49,092 bases of DNA. It comes from Candidatus Poribacteria bacterium. GTDB taxonomy: Bacteria; Poribacteria; WGA-4E; WGA-3G. This document shows, piece after piece, positions 43,029-49,092 of the stretch. Below the pieces are notes generated by a model. The model ran no database searches. It saw only the letters and a list, made by a program, of their open reading frames with translations, and was not told the origin of the DNA. A program made the position numbers and the translations under genes. The stretch's first letter is position 1, and each line of letters begins with the position of its first letter. The stretch lies in NCBI GenBank assembly GCA_022821965.1, contig JAJECN010000028.1, positions 1-49,092 on the forward strand. Reading direction: 5' to 3'.

Positions 43029-44594
43029 TTGTTACTTTCGATAGTCATTTTTTTACCATTGCTCGGTGTGATAGCAATCGCATTGCTCAGAGGATTCGGT
43101 GCAACCGCTGTGAAAGGCATCGCACTTGTCATTGGGCTTCTGACGTTTGTTATCTCGTTGGGACTTTATACCGGGTTTGACGCAACCACCGCAACATTTC
43201 AAAATGTTACCCAAGAAGAGTGGATCCCCGGTTTAGGCACAAAATACCACATCGGCATTGATGGTATTTCGCTGTGGTTAGTGTTGCTCACAACCTTCCT
43301 GACACCAGTGTGTATCCTTGCTGCATGGAATTCGGTGGAAAAAGGGTTGAGCGGTTTTATGATGTCGCTTCTCGCACTCGAAACGGGGATGTTGGGTGTC
43401 TTTTGCGCTTTGGATCTGTTCCTCTTTTTCGTCTTTTGGGAGTCGATGTTAATCCCGATGTACTTCCTCATCGGTATTTGGGGTGGGGAACGTCGGATTT
43501 ATGCCACCGTGAAGTTCGTCCTTTATACGATGGCAGGCAGTGCGCTTATGCTCGTCGGCATTTTGGCACTGTACTTCCAAAACGGGAACAGCTTTGACTT
43601 CACGACGCTCAGTGGCCCGTTTGAACATTCGCATCTGTTGTTCCTTGCGTTTTTTATTGCGTTTGCGATTAAGGTGCCGCTCTTTCCGTTCCATACGTGG
43701 CTTCCAGATGCCCACGTTGAAGCCCCTACGGTGGGGAGTGTAATCCTTGCCGGAGTCCTGCTGAAGATGGGAACCTATGGAATCATCCGATTTTGCCTGC
43801 CGCTTTTCCCGGATGCTGCGACACATTTCACACCGTTGATAGTGACCCTCGCAGTCATCGGTATCATCTATGGTGCGTTGGTGGCAATGGTGCAACCGGA
43901 TCTGAAAAAACTGGTGGCATATTCCAGTGTGAGCCACCTCGGTTTTGTTGTATTAGGACTCTTTTCAAAGACCTCCCCAGGTATTGAAGGTAGCGTGCTA
44001 CAAATGATTAACCATGGTCTAAGCACAGGTGCCTTGTTCCTTTTGGTCGGTATGATTTATGAACGGCGACACAGTAGAATGATTGTCGATTTTGGGGGTT
44101 TAGCGAAGCGGATGCCGGTCTTCGCTACGATTTTTATGATTGTGACGCTATCCTCAATTGGGCTACCGGGTTTGAATGGGTTCGTCGGTGAATTTATGAT
44201 ACTGTTTGGCAGTTTCATTACGGATGCTTTCTCGAAGTGGTATGTTGTTTTTGCGGCAACAGGGGTAATTCTCGCAGCCGTGTATATGCTGTGGATGTTC
44301 CAACGGGTGATGTTCGGAACACTGGATAAGACAAATGAAGAATTGCCTGACTTGAACGCACGCGAAATCGTTGTGATGCTCCCATTGCTGCTGTTCATCG
44401 TCTGGATCGGCGTTTATCCAAAGCCTTTCCTGAGTAAGATGCAGAAATCGGTGGGCCTTGTTGTGACAAAGGTGCAGACTGAACCTGCTATGGGGCGCGC
44501 TGAAAAACAGATGCTGCGAGACCCACAACTCGTACTACAGGAAACGCAGCGCGCACAGCGTGAAGATATTGAAAAGGAGGCAGAGACGAAGTAA
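43029..44594 (+). CDS. nuoM: NADH-quinone oxidoreductase subunit M
   Basis: A 521-residue Mrp-antiporter-like proton-pumping subunit. It has FFVFWESMLIPMYFLIGIWG, KVPLFPFHTWLPDAHVEAPT, VGSVILAGVLLKMGTYG and LVAYSSVSHLGFVVLG. The start is a TTG at 43029, 5 nt after GGAGG, giving LLSIVIFLPLLGV, the normal NuoM opening. A charged C-terminal tail of about 45 residues is longer than usual. The antiporter gene begins right after its stop. Confidence 0.95.
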   Translation: MLLSIVIFLPLLGVIAIALLRGFGATAVKGIALVIGLLTFVISLGLYTGFDATTATFQNVTQEEWIPGLGTKYHIGIDGISLWLVLLTTFLTPVCILAAWNSVEKGLSGFMMSLLALETGMLGVFCALDLFLFFVFWESMLIPMYFLIGIWGGERRIYATVKFVLYTMAGSALMLVGILALYFQNGNSFDFTTLSGPFEHSHLLFLAFFIAFAIKVPLFPFHTWLPDAHVEAPTVGSVILAGVLLKMGTYGIIRFCLPLFPDAATHFTPLIVTLAVIGIIYGALVAMVQPDLKKLVAYSSVSHLGFVVLGLFSKTSPGIEGSVLQMINHGLSTGALFLLVGMIYERRHSRMIVDFGGLAKRMPVFATIFMIVTLSSIGLPGLNGFVGEFMILFGSFITDAFSKWYVVFAATGVILAAVYMLWMFQRVMFGTLDKTNEELPDLNAREIVVMLPLLLFIVWIGVYPKPFLSKMQKSVGLVVTKVQTEPAMGRAEKQMLRDPQLVLQETQRAQREDIEKEAETK

Positions 44595-46097
44595 GTGAAG
44601 TTTAAACTTGCATCTTGTCTTATTTTTTGTGTAATTTTCGGACTTGTATTATCTGTTTCAATGGAAGCCTTAGGGGCAGATGACCCGCATGGCGGCGAAG
44701 GCGCACATCATGGTCATGGCGTAGATGGCGCGAAATTGCCCATCTGGAGTATTATTCCGTTCGTCGGTATTTTGCTATCCATTGCCATCTTCCCACTTGT
44801 GTTAGATTCACACTTTCTCGTCCATCACGGCGGGAAAATGTCGTTGGTCTGGGCATCAGTCTTCGCCATCCCATATCTCGTTGCTTTTCGAGGAGAGGCT
44901 TTTTACGACATCCTGCACATCTATCTATTAGACTATATCCCATTCATCCTTCTTTTATGGGGTTTGTTCACGGTCGCGGGTGGGATTCTCGTGCGTGGCA
45001 CGTTGCGTGGCACACCGATACTCAATACATTCTTGCTGTTAATTGGTACAGTCATTGCATCATGGGTTGGAACTACGGGCGCATCAATGCTTCTTATCCG
45101 CCCTTTAATCCGAGCGAATGCATACCGAAAGAATAAGGTCCATCTAATTGTCTTTTTCATTTTTCTCGTAAGTAACATCGGTGGTTCTTTAACACCAATA
45201 GGAGACCCGCCTCTATTCCTCGGATTTCTCCGTGGCGTGCCGTTCTTCTGGACAACTACGGCATTATTGCCCCACATGTTACTTATAAGCGTGGTTTTGC
45301 TTATTCTGTTCTTTATATTTGACACTTTGATGTTTAAACGGGAGGGAGGCGTGGTACCAGACGATGGAACCAACGAACCCGTTCGTGTAGAAGGACTTTT
45401 CAACCTCGTTTTCCTATTTGGTATCATTGCTGCTGTTTTAATGAGCGGTACTTTCAAGTGGGGAGAAGTCAACATCCTTGGCGTTCATGTATATTGGCAG
45501 AATATTGCTCGTGAAGTATTGATTGTTGTTATGGGGGTGTTGTCACTCAAATATACGCCCTTTAGTGGCGAATTACGTCAATCCAACGAATTTTCATGGG
45601 AGCCGATTGAAGAAGTCGCAAAAGTTTTCGCTGGGATATTTATGACAATTATTCCAGCATTGGCAATTCTGAAAGCAGGAGAAAAAGGTGCCCTTGCAGG
45701 CTTAATTGGTGCTATGCAACAACCGTACCACTATTTTTGGATTACTGGGGTTTTATCCAGTTTCTTGGACAATGCACCAACATATTTGACATTCTTCAAT
45801 ACCGCACTTGGAAAGTTACATCTTACCGAAGCTATGGTCCCTGAGATATTGTCTACACCTTTTGATTCATTGGCTGACAATGACCATAAAGAGTTTGTTA
45901 GGTTGCTGGTGGCTATTTCCGTCGGTGCAGTTTTCATGGGTGCGAATACCTATATCGGCAATGCACCGAACTTCATGGTGAAGGCAATCGCGGAACAAAG
46001 CGGTATCCGCATGCCGAGTTTCTTCGGGTATATGCTTTGGTCAGTAGCGATCTTATTCCCGCTCTTTGTGGTTGTAACACTTGTGTTTCTCCGTTAG
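44595..46097 (+). CDS. NhaD-like Na+/H+ antiporter (CitMHS/ArsB-NhaD superfamily)
   Basis: A 500-residue ion transporter with an N-terminal signal-like helix, a His-rich loop (GGEGAHHGHGVDGA) and about twelve membrane helices. Family motifs include WVGTTGASMLLIRPLIRAN, SNIGGSLTPIGDPPLFLGFL and SSFLDNAPTYLTFFN, as in NhaD-type sodium:proton antiporters. The start is a GTG at 44595, directly after the nuoM stop, so it is tightly linked to the complex I genes. It would exchange Na+ for the H+ gradient Nuo generates. Ion specificity is inferred from the family. Confidence 0.82.
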   Translation: MKFKLASCLIFCVIFGLVLSVSMEALGADDPHGGEGAHHGHGVDGAKLPIWSIIPFVGILLSIAIFPLVLDSHFLVHHGGKMSLVWASVFAIPYLVAFRGEAFYDILHIYLLDYIPFILLLWGLFTVAGGILVRGTLRGTPILNTFLLLIGTVIASWVGTTGASMLLIRPLIRANAYRKNKVHLIVFFIFLVSNIGGSLTPIGDPPLFLGFLRGVPFFWTTTALLPHMLLISVVLLILFFIFDTLMFKREGGVVPDDGTNEPVRVEGLFNLVFLFGIIAAVLMSGTFKWGEVNILGVHVYWQNIAREVLIVVMGVLSLKYTPFSGELRQSNEFSWEPIEEVAKVFAGIFMTIIPALAILKAGEKGALAGLIGAMQQPYHYFWITGVLSSFLDNAPTYLTFFNTALGKLHLTEAMVPEILSTPFDSLADNDHKEFVRLLVAISVGAVFMGANTYIGNAPNFMVKAIAEQSGIRMPSFFGYMLWSVAILFPLFVVVTLVFLR

Positions 46098-46145
46098 TTA
46101 GCGAGCTGCTTGTAAGTGCTGGCTTTGACCTCAATTCTTGAACGA

Positions 46146-46193
46146 CTGCAGTAGAATTTTTTGAAAGTTTCCAGTGAATGACAACTACTGCAG
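46146..46193. repeat. 9-bp inverted repeat in the antiporter-nuoN spacer
   Basis: CTGCAGTAG (46146-46154) and CTACTGCAG (46185-46193) are perfect complements across 30 nt. The 128-nt spacer otherwise holds only AAGGAAG and TTAAAAA before the nuoN ATG. Confidence 0.45.
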
Positions 46194-46225
46194 AAAATGT
46201 TGTACGCTGCAAAGGAAGTTAAAAA

Positions 46226-47659
46226 ATGCCAATAGAGATTAACTGGCAATTACTGATGCCGGAACTGGTTATCGCTTCAACGCTGCTCATTGTCCTCGTT
46301 TTTGACCTGTTTGACTCCATCTCAAAAGCAGTCCTTGGCTGGATGACGATCGTTGGGGCTGGGATCGCGCTGTGGGTTTCCATTCAGATGCACCATGCTG
46401 GCACAGTCGGTACCCAATTCAACGATATGTTTAAGGTGGATAATTTCTCGCTCTTCTTCAACATCATCTTCCTCGTCTCCACAATTTTGGTTGCGCTGAT
46501 TTCGATGAGTTATTTGGACAGAAATGACAGGAAGCAGGGACCTTATTATCTACTTATTCTGCTGGCAACGCTGGGTATGATGTTGATGGCTGCTGGCAAC
46601 GAACTGATTATCGTCTTCCTCGGTTTGGAACTGATGTCGTTGTCGCTGTATGTGTTGGCGGGTTATTTTCGAGAAAGTCCCGCTTCGAGCGAAGCAGGGA
46701 TGAAGTACTTATTGCTCGGTGCGTTTGCGAGTGCGTTTTTCTTGTACGGAATTGCGCTAATTTACGGTGGTGCCGGCACAACAAGCGTACCCGCAATTGC
46801 CGAGGCAATTGCAGCCCCGAATAAATCGCCTCTGTTGTTAGCAGGGATGTTCCTACTTATCGTTGGGTTTGGGTTTAAAGTTGCGATTGTTCCCTTCCAT
46901 CAGTGGGCACCTGATGTTTACGAAGGTGCTCCTACCACGATAGCGGCGTTTATCTCCGCGGGACCGAAGGCAGCTGGATTTGCAGCGTTCCTCAGAATTT
47001 TCATGGAAGCGTTACCGAACCTACAAGTGGAGTGGGGAAGTGTTCTCATTGTATTGGCGATGTTGACAATGACCGTTGGCAATGTTATTGCAATTGCCCA
47101 AACGAACATCAAACGGATGCTCGCGTATTCCAGTATTGCCCATGCTGGTTATGTCTTAATTGGATTGGCGGCTGCAAATAACGATGGAATCTCCAGTGCG
47201 ATGCTTTATCTACTCATTTACTGTGTGATGAACATCGGTGCCTTCGGTGTGGTTATCTTAGCAAAGACAGAAGATGGCGAGAGCCTCATGATTTCTGATT
47301 ACGCGGGTCTTGGGCTCCGAAAACCGTTACTCGCTATGTTTATGACGATAATGCTCTTGTCGCTCGCCGGTTTTCCACCTACTGCAGGTTTTGTTGGTAA
47401 ATTATATATCTTCAAGTCCGCAGTTCAAGCGGGGCATATCTGGCTCGTCATTATCGGTGCTATCAACACCGCAATATCTGCATTCTATTACCTGCGCGTC
47501 GTCGTAACGATGTATATGCGTGAGCCGGAAGAGGAACTGACCTTCACGTCGTATCCGAGCACACTTGTTGTGGGATTGGTCCTCGCAGCGATTGGGGTGC
47601 TGCTTATCGGCATTCTGCCATCACTCATGCTCACGCCAGCACAAAATTCTGTATTTTAA
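46226..47659 (+). CDS. nuoN: NADH-quinone oxidoreductase subunit N
   Basis: A 477-residue Mrp-antiporter-like subunit, the last of the cluster. It has FLGLELMSLSLYVLAGYFRE, KVAIVPFHQWAPDVYEGAPT, FISAGPKAAGFA and MLAYSSIAHAGYVLIGLAA. Fourteen or so helices and normal length. AAAGGAAG lies 8-15 nt upstream of the ATG. Confidence 0.95.
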   Translation: MPIEINWQLLMPELVIASTLLIVLVFDLFDSISKAVLGWMTIVGAGIALWVSIQMHHAGTVGTQFNDMFKVDNFSLFFNIIFLVSTILVALISMSYLDRNDRKQGPYYLLILLATLGMMLMAAGNELIIVFLGLELMSLSLYVLAGYFRESPASSEAGMKYLLLGAFASAFFLYGIALIYGGAGTTSVPAIAEAIAAPNKSPLLLAGMFLLIVGFGFKVAIVPFHQWAPDVYEGAPTTIAAFISAGPKAAGFAAFLRIFMEALPNLQVEWGSVLIVLAMLTMTVGNVIAIAQTNIKRMLAYSSIAHAGYVLIGLAAANNDGISSAMLYLLIYCVMNIGAFGVVILAKTEDGESLMISDYAGLGLRKPLLAMFMTIMLLSLAGFPPTAGFVGKLYIFKSAVQAGHIWLVIIGAINTAISAFYYLRVVVTMYMREPEEELTFTSYPSTLVVGLVLAAIGVLLIGILPSLMLTPAQNSVF

Positions 47660-47781
47660 TGGCTTTCAGCCATCAGTTATCGGTTATCAGTAATCCCTTT
47701 GTGGCGGTTAAAATGTTATCAGCTGCTACAAGATTCTCTTGCTGACTGTTGGTTACTATAACAAGGACAATAATTAAAAAA
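47660..47781. repeat. Inverted-repeat spacer after nuoN
   Basis: The left arm CATCAGTTATCGGTTATCAG (47670-47689) matches the family wording. The right arm TTGCTGACTGTTGGTTACTA (47739-47758) is a more diverged complement. No gene or clear terminator was seen. AAGGACAATAATTAAAAAA precedes the next ATG. Confidence 0.5.
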
Positions 47782-48750
47782 ATGTCAGATGTTAGATTAG
47801 GTTTTATCGGCACAGGCGGCAACATGAACCGTCATCTGCGTGAATTAACCGAGATCGGCGGCTCAACATTCGTCGCCTTCTGTGATATTGTAGTTGAGAA
47901 AGCGGAACAGGCTGTAACGCAGTACGGCGGTACAGCCTACGCCGACTATAATGAGATGCTTGCACGTGAGGAATTGGATGCTGTCTATATTTCAATTCCG
48001 CCTTTTGCCCACGGTGCACCTGAACGTGCTGTTGTTGATGCTGGATTGGCGATGTTTGTAGAAAAACCGGTGCACATGGATGCCGACGACGCAAAGCGAA
48101 TCGCAGCAGAGATAGAAGAAAAAGGGATTATCACTGCGACTGGGTATCAGGAACGCTATCTTGACATTATTGACAAAGCACAGGAACTCCTCGCTTCTCG
48201 GCGCGTCGGATTCTTTATGGGCTATTGGATGGGCGGCATGCCCGGTGGATGGTGGCGCGAGAAAGCAAAATCCGGTGGACAGCTCATGGAACAGACGACA
48301 CACGAATTTGATATGGCGCGATACCTCTTTGGCGAGGTTAAAACCGTCTATGCTGTCGCACGCTACGATTTAATTCCAGATACCGATTACGATATTGAAG
48401 AAGCGTCTGCGGTCTCTTTACAATTTGAAAGTGGTGTCTTCGGCATTATGTTCTCCGCATGCTTCACAACGAATGGGATGCGGCGTTCCGGTTTAGACAT
48501 TTTCTGCGAGGACGGGTCGCTTGAATACCATCTCCGTAGCGCACTTGTGCTCTCTACTGCCGATGAGAAGACCACATGGAACCCACAAAACAATTGTACA
48601 ATTGATATGGATAGTACCTTTATCAACGCGGTCCGCACCGGAGACGGGAGTACAATCCGATCCCCCTACGCTGATGCCGCGAAAACCGCTATTCTATCTA
48701 TCGCTGCCAATGAATCTCTGGAAACAGGGTTACCTGTCCACTTAGGATAA
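47782..48750 (+). CDS. Gfo/Idh/MocA family oxidoreductase
   Basis: A 322-residue NAD(P)-dependent dehydrogenase-like protein. The Rossmann opening is RLGFIGTGGNMNRHLREL. The family's EKPVHMDADDAKRI contains the catalytic-region Lys. The substrate domain has GGQLMEQTTHEFDMARYLFG, with the conserved His. Members oxidise sugars, inositols or related compounds; the substrate here is unknown. I start at the ATG at 47782, since the upstream ATG at 47749 would add 11 residues encoded by the repeat spacer. Confidence 0.88.
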   Translation: MSDVRLGFIGTGGNMNRHLRELTEIGGSTFVAFCDIVVEKAEQAVTQYGGTAYADYNEMLAREELDAVYISIPPFAHGAPERAVVDAGLAMFVEKPVHMDADDAKRIAAEIEEKGIITATGYQERYLDIIDKAQELLASRRVGFFMGYWMGGMPGGWWREKAKSGGQLMEQTTHEFDMARYLFGEVKTVYAVARYDLIPDTDYDIEEASAVSLQFESGVFGIMFSACFTTNGMRRSGLDIFCEDGSLEYHLRSALVLSTADEKTTWNPQNNCTIDMDSTFINAVRTGDGSTIRSPYADAAKTAILSIAANESLETGLPVHLG

Positions 48751-48773
48751 CTGAAGACGTTTGCTCGTTATAC

Positions 48774-48860
48774 AGGGCCATTTAGTTTTTTTGTAGGAGC
48801 GACCTCTCGGTCGCGATTTTCCAACCGGAACGGTCAGGAAGCTGAAAACTAAATAGCCCT
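48774..48860. repeat. Nested palindromic element enclosing the GTAGGAGCGA repeat
   Basis: AGGGCCATTTAGTTTT (48774-48789) and AAAACTAAATAGCCCT (48845-48860) are complementary with one mismatch. Between them lies GTAGGAGCGACC, then TCTC and GGTCGC (stem 48799-48804 with 48809-48814). This is the same core found at 12922-12954 in ribF. It resembles a small non-autonomous repeat. Confidence 0.65.
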
Positions 48861-48877
48861 ATTATTATCTAAATTTC

Positions 48878-48919
48878 CGAGACTAAAACCTCGCCATTTA
48901 TGGCGGGAATACAGTCTCG
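48878..48919. repeat. Two-tier hairpin near the right edge
   Basis: CGAGACT (48878-48884) pairs with AGTCTCG (48913-48919), and CCTCGCCA (48889-48896) pairs with TGGCGGG (48901-48907) over a 4-nt loop. Such subterminal hairpins occur at ends of IS200/IS605-type elements, but no transposase is visible here. Confidence 0.5.
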
Positions 48920-48958
48920 CCCTCGTGAATTAGACCGCGGGTTTTTTGTTAAAAAGAT

Positions 48959-48987
48959 TTGGCTTTTTGTCAAAAATGTGGTATACT
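48959..48987 (+). promoter_or_regulatory. Sigma70-like promoter before the structured RNA
   Basis: TTGGCT (48959-48964), a 17-nt spacer and TATACT (48982-48987). The predicted start, about 48994, is the first base of the outer stem of the RNA fold that follows. Confidence 0.5.
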
Positions 48988-48993
48988 TAAGGT

Positions 48994-49092
48994 AGCATAG
49001 TCGGTAGAGAATGCAACCCTCGCCGCAAGGCGGGGTCTCTACCGCCACCGAGTTGCATCGGGAACTATGCTGAGATAAACTATGCGAAATAC
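48994..49092 (+). ncRNA. Candidate structured RNA with pseudoknot, truncated by window end
   Basis: An outer stem pairs 48994-49001 with 49064-49071 (8 bp). A second stem pairs 49002-49010 with 49036-49044 (9 bp). A 7-bp hairpin (49018-49024 with 49029-49035) is capped by the GNRA tetraloop GCAA. ATGCAAC (49011-49017) pairs with GTTGCAT (49052-49058), crossing the second stem, which makes a pseudoknot. A second ACTATGC at 49079-49085 could replace the 3' side of the outer stem. The overall look recalls HEARO/omegaRNA-type RNAs that precede IscB nuclease genes, but this identity is a guess. The 3' end lies beyond the window. Confidence 0.55.

Noticed and set aside
26064..47781. CRISPR array
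   Set aside because: The repeated GATAACC-type units are irregularly spaced, imperfect and lie in separate intergenic gaps. There are no uniform spacers and no cas genes.

Overview
The window reads as a chromosomal segment of a Gram-negative bacterium of moderate GC content. Outer-membrane signs are an LptE-like lipoprotein, a GT9 heptosyltransferase-type enzyme and several lipoprotein or secreted proteins. The many palindromic repeats between genes, the secreted paralogs ending in KLATTWGQLK, and the family mix would fit a Candidatus Poribacteria-like genome. That placement is inference, not something a marker gene here proves.

Layout. (1) 1-6350: a left-edge gene start on the minus strand, a hairpin-rich non-coding stretch, a CPBP protease-like gene facing a GT9-DUF4175-like-TVP38 run, then a minus-strand hydrolase-cca pair. 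(2) 6351-17000: a classic information-processing block, rimP-nusA-ylxR-infB-DUF503-rbfA-nrnA-ribF, then rpsO-pnp, with recognisable promoters and terminators. (3) 17000-19983: a small membrane protein, two lipoproteins and an amidohydrolase-like protein. (4) 19993-24624: glycine cleavage genes gcvT-gcvH-gcvP. (5) 24654-28625: trkA, trkH and pdxH. (6) 28746-30258: two tandem secreted paralogs. (7) 30513-47659: a respiratory complex I cluster in the order A-B-C-D-[VOC, HicB-like, small protein]-E-F-G-H-J-K-L-[DUF5069, 26-codon ORF]-M-[NhaD-like antiporter]-N. No nuoI is present. (8) 47782-48750: a Gfo/Idh/MocA oxidoreductase, followed by a right-edge stretch of structured DNA.

The most unusual content is non-coding. 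Two unrelated kinds of element punctuate the nuo cluster. One is a roughly 95-nt leader found directly before nuoE, nuoG, nuoK and the amidohydrolase-like gene, plus a truncated copy. It has a covarying stem and a second hairpin that covers its own Shine-Dalgarno-like AAGGA. The other is a family of inverted-repeat spacers built from GGTTATCGG/CCGATAACC-type arms before nuoD, nuoL, nuoM and several other genes. At the right edge, a sigma70-like promoter is followed, at the expected start point, by a compact RNA fold with a GNRA-capped hairpin and a 7-bp pseudoknot. It may be an RNA gene whose partner lies beyond the window.

Functionally the cluster couples NADH oxidation (Nuo) with Na+/H+ exchange (NhaD-like) and K+ uptake (TrkAH). 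The glycine cleavage genes supply NADH and one-carbon units, and PdxH supplies the PLP that GcvP needs. All calls rest on reading the translated sequence; no database search was run.
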